DNA from: Novosphingobium sp. PP1Y
Lineage (GTDB): Bacteria; Pseudomonadota; Alphaproteobacteria; Sphingomonadales; Sphingomonadaceae
Length of the DNA stretch: 64,000 nucleotides
Assembly (NCBI RefSeq): GCF_000253255.1
Contig: NC_015580.1
Span: 3,795,001-3,859,000 of the forward strand
Direction of reading: 5' to 3'
Of this stretch, positions 19,033 to 28,072 are shown one piece after another. The first letter of the stretch is position 1. Each line of letters starts with the position of its first letter. A model generated the notes under the pieces. It searched no databases and had not been told where the DNA came from. It saw nothing but the letters and a program-made list of their open reading frames with translations. The translations under genes and the position numbers were made by a program.

Positions 19033-19192
19033 AAGCTTCAGATTCCTCCGTGAAACTTGCGGATTATCAAATCCCTATCCAGCAGGGAAGAATGGGAGGA
19101 TTACAATGTTGAACGAGAAGGCCAAATGCCCTCCGGCGGCGAGGCCCAGCCGCAGCTGTGTTTGCCGGCCCCGCGATCGAAGCGGCGAGGCG

Positions 19193-20632
19193 TCATTCCC
19201 GGGCAAGAAAGATCGGGTTGGTGTAAAACCACAGGTCGGCGCGCGGGTCTTCACCCGGAACGTCGACGTCCGGCTCGCCTTGCCGGGTATTGGTGCCGCG
19301 AAGGCGCAGATAGATTTTTCCCGTGAAATCCGGAATCCGGTAATCCAGCGTGACATTGCCGCTCTTGCCGCGGGCCCTGGATAACGAGAATCGGCGGGCA
19401 ACCTGAGTATCGGTCCTACCTGCTGCGCCCACGGAGCCGACGATGACATCGACATGATCGAGCACATCATCCGCCGCCATCCCCGACTCGCCAGCAGCCC
19501 CGGCAAGCTCGATCGTCAGCACCGCGGGCACATTCGCAGGCAGCGCAGTCGTCGAGCCCAGTTCGACCGGCTTTCCGGCGACAGAGAGCGAAACCCCCGT
19601 CACCAGATTTCCGGTGCTCACGAAGACGCGCCCCTTGCGCAAACCATCGAGGATATCAGCCGGATCGCGCTGCGCGTGAACCCACGTCTTCGCATATTCG
19701 CCGGGCCAGAAATCCGCCCCGCCTTCGCTGACGTGACCATGTGAGTCCGACCCCGCCGTTATCCACCAGTGGAGCCCTTCGGACAGCATTGCGTCCCATG
19801 CGCCGCCCAGAGTCGCTGTCATCTGATCGAAGCCGCCCATCGTCGGGTAGCCACCGTAAAGGCCGCGAGAACCATGGGCGGCGTCGTTGCCATTTTCCGG
19901 CATTGCAGCCTGATGGCCCGGAATGCCTTCCATGCCTACTGCGACATGGGGTGCCGCATCCATCCATCGGCGGAATTCCTGCGGGTCATGAAGGCCCCAG
20001 AGGCCCAGGCCTGTGGCCGTGCGCGAGGGATGGTTGGCAAGCAGAACGGGCCGGGGTGTCAAACCCTCCATCATGCGCAGGGCCTCCAGCATTCTGGGCT
20101 TCGTATCGCGCGACGGGTCGGCTGGCCAGGCGTCGCGCTCGGCATAGCCGGCCTCGATCCAGCGCAGGTTCTCGCGCTCGGAGGGATCGCGCGGCATGAT
20201 GAGCGTCGCATGCTCACCGCCGGGCGTATCGAACTCAAGCCCGTAAAACACGATAAGATCGGGAACCGCCTTGCGCACATCCTCGATCACCGGCCAGGCG
20301 ATGCGATAGTTCAGTTCGGAGTGGCGTGGACCGCCGTGATCGGTCGCGACCATCCAGTCGAGACCGAAGCGGCGTGCCATCTGCGCGTTCTGCAATCCGG
20401 TATGGCGGCTGTCCCCGCCCAGGACCGGTTTGGGCGGGGCCTCGGGATGCGCCGGGTCGAGCTGCCAGCCTGCGCTGAATTCGGAATGGACGTGATGATC
20501 CCCGGCAAGCCACTCGCGCGCACCGCCCTTGCGGCTTGCTCCGACGCCGCTCACTTGCGGGCCGCTTGCGGCAGTGGCGAGGATGAGCGCGGCAATGGCG
20601 AGCAGCGGGCTGACGAAGATGCCTTTACGCAT
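19193..20632 (-). CDS. PHP-domain metallohydrolase, CehA/McbA-like, exported
   Basis: Protein of 479 residues with an N-terminal signal peptide (ATAASG region) and a GGAGGA ribosome site before the ATG at 20632. The PHP motifs are clear: GDHHVHSEFSAGW (metal-binding His cluster), MVATDHGGP, and a later His motif in TAGSDSHGHV. This type resembles the CehA/McbA metallohydrolases, some of which cleave esters or amides, but members near glycan genes have no settled role. It lies between the STN-type receptor and the GH6 cellulase on one strand, so a function in glucan processing (perhaps phosphoester or ester removal) is possible but unproven. Confidence 0.82.
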   Translation of the reverse strand: MRKGIFVSPLLAIAALILATAASGPQVSGVGASRKGGAREWLAGDHHVHSEFSAGWQLDPAHPEAPPKPVLGGDSRHTGLQNAQMARRFGLDWMVATDHGGPRHSELNYRIAWPVIEDVRKAVPDLIVFYGLEFDTPGGEHATLIMPRDPSERENLRWIEAGYAERDAWPADPSRDTKPRMLEALRMMEGLTPRPVLLANHPSRTATGLGLWGLHDPQEFRRWMDAAPHVAVGMEGIPGHQAAMPENGNDAAHGSRGLYGGYPTMGGFDQMTATLGGAWDAMLSEGLHWWITAGSDSHGHVSEGGADFWPGEYAKTWVHAQRDPADILDGLRKGRVFVSTGNLVTGVSLSVAGKPVELGSTTALPANVPAVLTIELAGAAGESGMAADDVLDHVDVIVGSVGAAGRTDTQVARRFSLSRARGKSGNVTLDYRIPDFTGKIYLRLRGTNTRQGEPDVDVPGEDPRADLWFYTNPIFLARE

Positions 20633-20670
20633 GGGTGTTCCTCCAACCTCTCCGGGAAACCCGGAACGAG

Positions 20671-20712
20671 GGGCACCCGGCCCTCTTCCTTTCAGGAAAG
20701 AACCGGGTGCCC
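20671..20712 (-). terminator. Strong hairpin between receptor and PHP gene
   Basis: A perfect 10-bp stem (GGGCACCCGG at 20671-20680 with its complement at 20703-20712) encloses a smaller CTTTCC/GGAAG hairpin. It lies downstream of the receptor stop and upstream of the PHP-protein start on the minus strand. No clear T-tract follows. It may act as a partial terminator or processing site that sets receptor-to-enzyme expression ratios. Confidence 0.55.
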
Positions 20713-20722
20713 GCGCGTCAGT

Positions 20723-20750
20723 AACTCAGAGGCTCAAACTCAGAGGCTCA
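20723..20750. repeat. 14-bp perfect tandem duplication at receptor stop codon
   Basis: AACTCAGAGGCTCA is repeated exactly twice in tandem (20723-20736 and 20737-20750). The duplication spans the last codons and the TGA stop of the receptor gene, so the copy beyond the stop mimics its end. It looks like a recent slippage event. Confidence 0.75.
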
Positions 20751-23634
20751 CGCGTGCCGAAAGGCGCACGGTGCGGCCATAGTCGGTGTATCCGCCAAGC
20801 CAGTTGTCATCGACGTAGTCGAGCTGCTTCGCGTTCAGGATGTTGATGCCCTGCAACGAGATCTGCGCGTAGTCGGTTACCCGCAGGCTGATGCTGCCGT
20901 CCATGCTGCCGAACGCCTTGGAGTTCGTGGACAGGCGATCGTTGGTGCCGACCGACTGCAGGACGTTGCCACGCCAGCTATAGCTCAGCCATGCTTCGAA
21001 CGGTCCGTTCTCGTAGAAGCCGGTGATGTTGTAGCTGTGCTTGGCGATGCCGGCGAGATCGTCCTTGAGTGTGGCGTTATAGCTCGCCTGGCTGTCGGTG
21101 ACCGTGTAGTTCGCCTGGAGGCCGAGACCGTCGAACGGCGCTGGCAGGAAGGTGAACTGGTGCTGGAAAGCCAGCTCGAGGCCCTTGACCCATGCTTCGC
21201 CGCCATTGGTCGGTGCGGTCAGTGCATAGACGTTGCCGTCGACGGTGAAGTCGGTCACCTGATTGTACACGAAGGTGCCGATGTCCTTGTAGAAGACACT
21301 TGCGATCAGGGCGCTGCGCGGCGCGAAATAGTATTCGACGCCGGCATCGTACTGCCATGCCTGGAAGCGCTTGAGCTGCGGATTGCCGCCATTGGCTTCG
21401 AAGATCAGACCCGAGGAGTTGAGCGTCAGGCGCGGCGCGAGGTCGGCCAGCGACGGGCGCGTGATCACGCGGGCAGCCGCGAAGCGCAGGACGACGTCGC
21501 GCACCGGTTCCACCACCAGATTGGCCGACGGAAGGAAGTCGTCATAGGTGCTCGTGAAACTGACCGGCAGCGCCTCGGTGCCGGTCTCCGCATGGCCCGA
21601 TGAGGTCTGGCGGGTATGTGCATAGCGCATGCCGATGTTGCCACGGAACGGCAGCGCGCCGACGAATGAATCGAAATTCGCCATGCCGTAGACCGAAGTG
21701 ATCTGCTCATCGATCTGGTAGGAATTGCGCAAGTCGGCGCGGGTACGCTCCGGGTTGGCGACGGCACTGGTATCCGACTCGTTCCAGAACGGATCCGGAC
21801 GCGGCTGCACCCAGCTCGTCGGCAGGCTGCCCTGCATGTCGGACAGGAAGTCGCTGTATGGGAACTGGTTGAAGTAGGTGCCGTCGAAGTGCTGCCCCTT
21901 CAGCGTCTCGATCTTGAGGTCTCGGCGGTCGTAGTCTCGGCTGCGGCTGCGGTACTTGGCGCCGAAGTCGACCGAGACGAAGGGACCGAAATCGACCGGG
22001 CGGTCGACGCTCAGCCCGTAGGCGTGTTCCTTGTCGATCGACTTGAGCGGACGCCATTCGATCCGGCGGAACGGCAACAGGCTCGCCTGGTCGAGATTGC
22101 TGTCGAGCAGTTCGACCGTCGGCATCGCGCCGGATTCGGCTTTCGGCATCGTAAAGCGGACACGCCCGATCGGTCCGCTCAGGCGCGTACGGGTAATCGG
22201 CCCGGCCGTATCGGACAGAGCCCGCGTGATGTAGGCCTTGGGATGGAAGGTCCAGCCGCCGGCCCTGATGTCACCGCTCAGACCGACGAACCAGTTCTGG
22301 TGGACCATGTCCGAGATATCGCGACTGATCTGCGAGTCCGACTGGCTGATGCCACCCACGACAACACCGTCCTTGACGACCGCGCTGCCCGCCTCGAGCG
22401 TCTCGGGATCAAAACCGACCGAATAAGTCAGTTCGTCGTAGTAGTCGTTGAGGCGCGTGTAGAAGCCTTCGAGCGCGAGATTGACGGCGTCGCTCGGTGC
22501 GAATTGCACTGCAGCGTTGACAGCATAGCGCTCACGGTCTTCCTGCTCGAGCGTCGGGCGCAGCGACCAGGGGTGGAGATATTCGCCATCGCCGGTGCCA
22601 TCGCCGTCCAGATCGAGCTCATCGACGCCCCAGCTGATGCCGGTAAGGCGGTCCTGGCGGGTCGAGCGCTTCGAATAGGTCGCCGCGATGAGCGCGCCGA
22701 AAGTCTCGCTGTCGTTCTTCCAGCTGGCAAGCGTCGAGAAGTTGGGATCGACGCGATCCGCTTTCTCGGCATAGCTGCCTGCGGCGCTGACGACGAGCTT
22801 GCCCGAATCCAGATCGAGCGGCTTGAAGGTGCGAATGTTGACGATGCCACCGATGGCGCCTTCCTCGAGATTGGCCGAGGGGCTTTTCACGACGTCGACG
22901 CCGGCAACGAGTTCAGCCGGAATCGTGTCGAAGCGGAACTGGCGGCCGCTCTGGCCGCTATCGCGCACGTTCTCGTTCACCGCGATCGACTGGCCGTTCA
23001 GCAGGGTCACCTGGAAATTGGCACCGAGGCCGCGAACCTTGACGAAGAGACCTTCACCGCGGTCACGCTCGATGGTGACGCCCGGCAGGCGCTGCAGGGC
23101 TTCGGCGAGGTTCTGCGAAGGGAAGCTGGCAATGTCGACCGCCTCGATGGAATCAACGACATTGTTCGCTGAACGCTTGCGATCGAGCGCGTCCGAAATC
23201 GAGGCCGAGTATGTGCCGGTCACGACGATTTCGGACGTGTTGTCCTCGCTCGCGCCGACGGTGGCAGCGGCGCTCGCCGGGGCGACGAGCGCGGCAGGCT
23301 GCCGCTGTGCCGGAGCGCGCTCGAGAATTGCAGTGCCATTGGCGTAGCGGACGATCAGTCCGCTGTTCAGAAGCAGGCGGTCGAGCGCGTTCTGCGCGCT
23401 GAACTTTCCGGAAACGGCGCGAGCGTTACGCCCACGCACGAGTTCAGGACGAAAGACGATTTCAAGTCCGGTCTGGCGCGAGAGCGCACGCAGGGCTTCG
23501 GAAAGCGGCTGGGCCGTCAGCTTCACCTGATAGGTGGCCGCAGCCTGCCCCCGGTCCTGAGCCTGCGCGACGCCGGAAGTTCCCGCGAGCAGAATGCTCG
23601 AGGCAAGCAAGGACATTCGTAAAGTCTTGAACAC
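20740..23634 (-). CDS. TonB-dependent receptor with N-terminal STN signalling domain
   Basis: Receptor of 964 residues. The start GTG at 23634 sits 4 bases after GGAGG and gives a signal peptide (MSLLASSILLAGTSGVAQAQ). Residues about 30-90 form a secretin/TonB short N-terminal (STN) domain (AQPLSEALRALSRQTGLEIVF, LDRLLLNSGL), followed by a TonB box (SEIVVTGTYS), plug (SFPSQNLAEALQRLPGV, IGGIVNIRTFKP) and barrel. An STN domain marks receptors that signal through a FecR-type anti-sigma factor. The FecR and ECF sigma genes lie directly upstream on the same strand. Downstream neighbours are a PHP protein and GH6 cellulase, suggesting it senses and imports cello- or glucan oligosaccharides rather than iron. 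Confidence 0.92.
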   Translation of the reverse strand: MFKTLRMSLLASSILLAGTSGVAQAQDRGQAAATYQVKLTAQPLSEALRALSRQTGLEIVFRPELVRGRNARAVSGKFSAQNALDRLLLNSGLIVRYANGTAILERAPAQRQPAALVAPASAAATVGASEDNTSEIVVTGTYSASISDALDRKRSANNVVDSIEAVDIASFPSQNLAEALQRLPGVTIERDRGEGLFVKVRGLGANFQVTLLNGQSIAVNENVRDSGQSGRQFRFDTIPAELVAGVDVVKSPSANLEEGAIGGIVNIRTFKPLDLDSGKLVVSAAGSYAEKADRVDPNFSTLASWKNDSETFGALIAATYSKRSTRQDRLTGISWGVDELDLDGDGTGDGEYLHPWSLRPTLEQEDRERYAVNAAVQFAPSDAVNLALEGFYTRLNDYYDELTYSVGFDPETLEAGSAVVKDGVVVGGISQSDSQISRDISDMVHQNWFVGLSGDIRAGGWTFHPKAYITRALSDTAGPITRTRLSGPIGRVRFTMPKAESGAMPTVELLDSNLDQASLLPFRRIEWRPLKSIDKEHAYGLSVDRPVDFGPFVSVDFGAKYRSRSRDYDRRDLKIETLKGQHFDGTYFNQFPYSDFLSDMQGSLPTSWVQPRPDPFWNESDTSAVANPERTRADLRNSYQIDEQITSVYGMANFDSFVGALPFRGNIGMRYAHTRQTSSGHAETGTEALPVSFTSTYDDFLPSANLVVEPVRDVVLRFAAARVITRPSLADLAPRLTLNSSGLIFEANGGNPQLKRFQAWQYDAGVEYYFAPRSALIASVFYKDIGTFVYNQVTDFTVDGNVYALTAPTNGGEAWVKGLELAFQHQFTFLPAPFDGLGLQANYTVTDSQASYNATLKDDLAGIAKHSYNITGFYENGPFEAWLSYSWRGNVLQSVGTNDRLSTNSKAFGSMDGSISLRVTDYAQISLQGINILNAKQLDYVDDNWLGGYTDYGRTVRLSARVSL

Positions 23635-23750
23635 AATTCCTCCGCAACAACAGCTAGTGCTTGTTCGACTGACAAGACAGCGCTCGACAGAGGATCCGGA
23701 CAATATTTTTTATTAAAGTTTCAAGTACTTATTGCTTCATTTTTATTACA
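23635..23750 (-). promoter_or_regulatory. AT-rich spacer upstream of STN-type receptor
   Basis: This 116-base gap is strikingly AT-rich at 23701-23750 in an otherwise GC-rich region. By analogy with fecIR-fecA it is the expected place for an ECF-sigma promoter driving the receptor gene. I could not assign -35/-10 boxes with confidence. Confidence 0.4.
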
Positions 23751-24794
23751 CTAATCAACTTTGATCAAATAATATGCATCACCCTTATGATAACTCTTAA
23801 ATCCATAGACTCTACCGAGTTTATCGAAGATTTCGTCCGGCCTGTTTATCCGAAAACGACCCGAAATTTTTAAGTGTGAAAGCCCCTGATCTACAACAAT
23901 ACGTTCGCCGCTACGCCGCTCTACAAGCTCGGCCAGTTCGCCGAGCGAGATCTGCGCTTCATCGACCCACCCATTTCGCCAATCGTTCTCGTCGCTTGCG
24001 TCAAAGTGGGTGAGCGTGACGTCGCGGCCTATCGTGACCCGCGAGCCACGCTTGAGCAGAAGCTTCGAAGTCTCGTCGCGGTCGGGTCGGACTTCGACCG
24101 TGCCGTCATAGACGTCGACGCGGGTATCGTCGCGCAACTGGCTGATCAGGAAGCGCGTACCCACCACGCGCACCCCGGCCCGCCTTGTCTGGATCAGGAA
24201 AGGCCGCGATTTGTCATGGGCAACATCGAAATGCGCATCGCCCCGGCGCAGCGCAAAGTGACGCTCCGCAGGCGTGAAACGCGCTTCCGCGCTGGCATCA
24301 CCGCCCAGTTCGACACGGCTGCCGTCGGGAAGCTGGACCAGCAGACGTTCACCGGGCCTGGTTTCCAGCACCATGCCCCCGGCCAGTCGGGAATCTTCAC
24401 TCGGAGCGTCAGGTTTCGGCTGGAAGAGCACCCTGGCGGACGCGAAGCAAAGCGCGATACACAAGCTCGCCGCGACGAGTTTGGGCCACGCGATTGCCGC
24501 AAGGCCCCGCTTCACCCGATCGAGCGCACCCTCGACCGGCGTTGCCCTGCGCTGCGCGGCAAGGCGCGGCGCCGTCCGTAGGGCAGCTATCAGGGTTTCG
24601 TCGGCGTATAGACTGTCGGCCAGGGTATATTCCAGCTCGTGCGCCGGACTGCGGGCCAGCCATTCGCGCAGTTCGATGCGCTCGGCCTCGCGGATTCGTC
24701 CGCTGTTCTCGCGCGCCACCCAGAACGCCGCCTGCGCCTGGATCTCGTCGATCCGCTCCTCGTAATGACGGAAGGCTCCAATGCGGATCACCAT
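23751..24794 (-). CDS. FecR-family anti-sigma factor/sensor
   Basis: Protein of 347 residues. The N-terminal cytoplasmic sigma-binding part contains FWVARENSGR and LREWLARSPAH (DUF4880-like). A membrane helix lies near residues 95-115 (LVAASLCIALCFASARVLF). The periplasmic FecR domain includes GSRVELGGDASAEARF and VRVVGTRFLISQL. The C-terminal STN-like segment (GERIVVDQGLSHLKISGRF) should contact the receptor's STN domain. The ATG at 24794 overlaps the sigma-factor stop by 7 bases, implying coupled translation. The last 100 or so bases are more AT-rich than the rest. It should hold or activate the adjacent ECF sigma factor in response to the receptor. Confidence 0.92.
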   Translation of the reverse strand: MVIRIGAFRHYEERIDEIQAQAAFWVARENSGRIREAERIELREWLARSPAHELEYTLADSLYADETLIAALRTAPRLAAQRRATPVEGALDRVKRGLAAIAWPKLVAASLCIALCFASARVLFQPKPDAPSEDSRLAGGMVLETRPGERLLVQLPDGSRVELGGDASAEARFTPAERHFALRRGDAHFDVAHDKSRPFLIQTRRAGVRVVGTRFLISQLRDDTRVDVYDGTVEVRPDRDETSKLLLKRGSRVTIGRDVTLTHFDASDENDWRNGWVDEAQISLGELAELVERRSGERIVVDQGLSHLKISGRFRINRPDEIFDKLGRVYGFKSYHKGDAYYLIKVD

Positions 24795-25300
24795 GGCGAT
24801 ACTCCCTCGAACACGTGCTTGTCCTGGTACGCGCGCAAGGATGCGAGTGCGCGTACCACGTGTTTCTCTACGGCCGCAGACGAAAGATTGAGCGCCCGCC
24901 CGATCTCTTCGTAAGACTGGTTTTCCAGACGGCGGCGGACCAGCACTTCGCGCCGCAGGGGTGGCAGGGCGTCGATCGCGCGCTGCAGTTGGGCAAGCCT
25001 GTCGCTGTCGAGCGCAGTGCGATCCTGGGTCGGGCGATCGTCGACGAATTCGTCGGTCACGCCTTCCACCGTACGATTTTCGCGCCGCTGGTGATTGATG
25101 AGCAGGTTAACCGCGATCTTGAACAGGAGCGCCTTGCTGTTGCGCACTTTCTCGCGCCTCTGGAACTCAACGAGGCGGATGATCGCATCGTGCGCGATGT
25201 CTTCGGCGAGCATCTCGCTGCCCGCCTTGCGCACGAGGAAGGCGACCAGTGCCCGCCGCTCGCCGGCACCGATCCCGAATGGCAAGGTGTTTGCGGTCAT
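24788..25300 (-). CDS. ECF RNA polymerase sigma factor (FecI-like)
   Basis: Protein of 170 residues from the ATG at 25300 (MTANTLPFG); longer in-frame starts add sequence unrelated to sigma factors. Region 2 is seen in AEDIAHDAIIRLVEFQRR and NSKALLFKIAVNLLINHQRR. Region 4 is seen in LPPLRREVLVRRRLENQSYE and the helix-turn-helix IGRALNLSSAAVEKHVVRAL. It overlaps the FecR-type gene by 7 bases. It probably directs transcription of the STN-type receptor 1.1 kb downstream and perhaps the GH6 and PHP genes. The 242 bases upstream (25301-25542) separate it from the next locus. Confidence 0.93.
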   Translation of the reverse strand: MTANTLPFGIGAGERRALVAFLVRKAGSEMLAEDIAHDAIIRLVEFQRREKVRNSKALLFKIAVNLLINHQRRENRTVEGVTDEFVDDRPTQDRTALDSDRLAQLQRAIDALPPLRREVLVRRRLENQSYEEIGRALNLSSAAVEKHVVRALASLRAYQDKHVFEGVSPW

Positions 25301-25542
25301 GCCGAAGGGCCGCCAGTGCACGAATCTGTCGGCAATCCCGGAGCGCGTGGTCTGTTCCTGGTCACAATCAACTCCACACGGCGGCCCAAAAGCGAAGCGG
25401 TACCCGATGCTCAGACAAGCGAGACGGGTTGGACCGGACATTCCGAATGAAGTCGTGCCGGGGCCGGGAGCACCCCCGTCACGAGTTTTGTTTCGCATTG
25501 ATGACGACAGCGCGACTTGCCGCTGCAACGGGTGACGGCGCT

Positions 25543-26658
25543 TCAAGCGGGCCGGCGGGTTGTCTCGCGTTCGATCAATCGGGGAGCCATGACCAGCGAG
25601 GCGCTATCCTTGCCGGCAATGGCTGACTGCAAGCGCTGGACGATCTCCCTTGCGCCGCCGGAAATGTCCTGATGGATCGTGGTCAGGGGGGGCATTGTCT
25701 GCCCGGCCAGCGGCAGGTCGTCGTAGCCTATCACCTGTACGTCGGCTGGGACCCGCCTGCCCTGACCGTAAAGGACCTTGAGGGCGGTCATGGCGATGAG
25801 GTCCGACGCTGCAATGATGCCGTCGAAGTCCGCGCCCCGTCGGGCCATCAGACTTTCCAGTTCGCCGGTCATGAGTTCGAACGACATGTGGCACGGCAAG
25901 TGGACCAGCGAGACCCCGACCTGATCCGCCACGTCCTTCACGCCCGCGAAGCGCTCGGCGATTTCGACGCCGGTCGTCTCGCCCAGGAATGCTAGGCGCG
26001 TCGCCCCGCCTGCCAGCAGTCGCCGTGCTGCGATCTCTCCGCCTGCGCGGTTGTCGGTGCCGACTGCGCAGTGAAGTTGCCCCTCACGGTGACTCCCCCA
26101 TGCAACCAGCGGACCATAAGCCTCGGCAACCCGCTCGATCGTCTCGAACTGGTCGGACTGGCCGATCAGGATGACGCCATCGACCATGCCCGAACCGCAG
26201 ATGCGATCCAGCCAGTCGGGCTTCTCCTCCGGTATCGCGCGCTCAAGTACGATGCTGTAGCCACGCTCGGTGATCTCGTCGGCAAGATGGCCAAGCAGGG
26301 TCATGAAGAACGGATCGGAAATGTGCTGGTTGCGTTCGTGTCCCAGCGGAATGACGACCCCGATCATTCCCGTGCGCTTCGATCGCAGCTTGCTGGCGAT
26401 CTGGTTGAGCTGGAATCCGTGCTCGTGGGCCAGTGCGAGGATGCGCTCGCGCGTACGCTTGTTGACAAGCTCCGAGCCCGCCAGCGCTCGCGAAACGGTC
26501 CCCGCCGTCACCCCGGCGATCTTGCCGAGATCCGCCAGCGTCTTCACCTTCGCGGTTTCGGCGCCTTCTTTCGGGTCCGGATCTACATCTGGTGTGCTAC
26601 CTGGGCTCATGACCGAGGACATAGGCCCACGAGGCCTGCGAGGGGAACCAAAATTCAT
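25543..26658 (-). CDS. LacI-family transcriptional regulator (sucrose/fructan locus)
   Basis: Protein of up to 371 residues. The helix-turn-helix reads TLADLGKIAGVTAGTVSRAL at about residues 40-59, followed by the hinge (LNQIASKLRSKRTGMIGVVI) and a sugar-binding effector domain (VDGVILIGQSDQF, GGATRLAFLGE, VQVIGYDDLPLAGQTMPPLT). The ATG at 26658 overlaps the transporter stop (ATGA) behind a GGGGG motif, so coupling favours the long start; ATG at 26610 is an alternative. It is co-transcribed with the MFS transporter, and the divergent region upstream of that transporter holds a double palindrome that is the likely operator. Confidence 0.91.
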   Translation of the reverse strand: MNFGSPRRPRGPMSSVMSPGSTPDVDPDPKEGAETAKVKTLADLGKIAGVTAGTVSRALAGSELVNKRTRERILALAHEHGFQLNQIASKLRSKRTGMIGVVIPLGHERNQHISDPFFMTLLGHLADEITERGYSIVLERAIPEEKPDWLDRICGSGMVDGVILIGQSDQFETIERVAEAYGPLVAWGSHREGQLHCAVGTDNRAGGEIAARRLLAGGATRLAFLGETTGVEIAERFAGVKDVADQVGVSLVHLPCHMSFELMTGELESLMARRGADFDGIIAASDLIAMTALKVLYGQGRRVPADVQVIGYDDLPLAGQTMPPLTTIHQDISGGAREIVQRLQSAIAGKDSASLVMAPRLIERETTRRPA

Positions 26659-28001
26659 CCCCCGCCATGCTCTTGAGAAGTGGCGCCCGCCGCCTCGCCG
26701 GAACGCGGCAGGCGGATGCGCAGCGTCGCGATTGCCCCCAACAGCATCAGCCCGCCGGAAAGATAAAGCGTATTGCGCGGGTCGCTGCCCAGGAGCGGGC
26801 CGTAGAGCAGCGGCATGGTGAGGCTCTCGATCAGCATGGGAATCACGATGAACATGTTGAATATGCCCATGTAGATGCCCGTGCGCTCGGGCGGGATCGA
26901 ACCTGCCAGCATGACATAGGTGTTGCCCATCATGCCTGCCCAGCCCAACCCGATGCCGATCATCGCGGCGAATAGGAACGCGGTGCTATCGACACCGGGG
27001 ATGGCCAGCATCGCGGCCCCCGAGGCGCTCAGGCAAACGACGTGCACCGCGCGGGCGCCAAATCGACGAACCAGCGGGATGAGAGCAAGCGCGGCAACGA
27101 AGGCAATGCCATTGTAGAAGGCACCGGCCTGCTGCGCCGTCAGCGTGGCATCGCGAAATCCTGCCGACGAGGCATCATGGGTCCCGTAAAGCGCGCGTGC
27201 GACGGCAAAAACGATGAACTGCCAGTAGGTGAACATCGCATACCACTGGCACAGCATGGCAAGCGCGAGCTGACGCATCGGGGCCGGCATCTCGCGGATG
27301 GCATCGCCGATTTCGCGCAATGTGGCGCCTGCCGTCAGGGGACTTGCGTCGAGCTTGGCGCGCTCCGCGGGGCTGAGCGGCAGTTCGCGCACCCTCAGGA
27401 TCGACCACAGGATGGTCGAGATCGAGAGGACCGCACCGATCAGGAAGGCCATCCGCACGATGACGGGAATACCATTGGGATCGAGGAGGTTGCGGTCGAT
27501 CACTGCGGCGAGGAGCGACGGGGCAAGGTAGGACAGCGTCTGGGCAAGGCCGGTGAAAGCGCTCTGCGTCAGGAATCCGACCGAGTGCTGCTCGCTCGCA
27601 AGACGATCCGCGACATAAGCGCGGTAGGGTTCCATGGTGATGTTATTGCCCGCATCGAGGAGCCATAGCAGCGAGGCCGCCATCCACAGGGCCGAGGAAA
27701 AGGGCATCAGGAACAGGCAGGCCGAACAGAGGATGGCCCCAACCAGGAAGTAAGGCGTCCGGCGGCCCAGGCGCGAATGCGTGCGGTCGCTCATGGCGCC
27801 GACGATCGGCTGGATGACCAGGCCGGTGACCGGGCCTGCAAGCCATAACAGTGGCATCGTTGCTTCGTTTGCGCCAAGATAGCCGTATATCGGCCCCATG
27901 TTCGCCTGCTGCAGCCCGAAGCTGAACTGCAGGCCGAAAAAGCCCAGATTCATCTCGACGATCCGAATCAGGGAGAGCCTTGGTTTCTGCGATTCAATCA
28001 T
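26655..28001 (-). CDS. SLC45/GPH-type MFS sugar (sucrose) transporter
   Basis: Inner-membrane transporter of 448 residues with 12 predicted helices. Diagnostic parts are GLQFSFGLQQANMGPIYGYL in helix 1, AGPVTGLVIQPIVGAMSDRT, the SRLGRRTPYFLVGA loop and the LLDAGNNITMEPYRAYVAD segment typical of proton-coupled sucrose and maltose carriers related to plant SUT and animal SLC45 proteins. The ATG at 28001 (MIESQKPRLS) is preferred to 28034. It is divergent from the TonB receptor and coupled to the LacI regulator. With GH68 and fructokinase nearby, sucrose is the most likely substrate. Confidence 0.9.
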   Translation of the reverse strand: MIESQKPRLSLIRIVEMNLGFFGLQFSFGLQQANMGPIYGYLGANEATMPLLWLAGPVTGLVIQPIVGAMSDRTHSRLGRRTPYFLVGAILCSACLFLMPFSSALWMAASLLWLLDAGNNITMEPYRAYVADRLASEQHSVGFLTQSAFTGLAQTLSYLAPSLLAAVIDRNLLDPNGIPVIVRMAFLIGAVLSISTILWSILRVRELPLSPAERAKLDASPLTAGATLREIGDAIREMPAPMRQLALAMLCQWYAMFTYWQFIVFAVARALYGTHDASSAGFRDATLTAQQAGAFYNGIAFVAALALIPLVRRFGARAVHVVCLSASGAAMLAIPGVDSTAFLFAAMIGIGLGWAGMMGNTYVMLAGSIPPERTGIYMGIFNMFIVIPMLIESLTMPLLYGPLLGSDPRNTLYLSGGLMLLGAIATLRIRLPRSGEAAGATSQEHGGG

Positions 28002-28072
28002 GCCCGCAATCCTCTCATCAGCCGCGCTTTTCACGCTGGCCAGGCGCCTTGGTAGCGGTTGCGCGACAAAAA

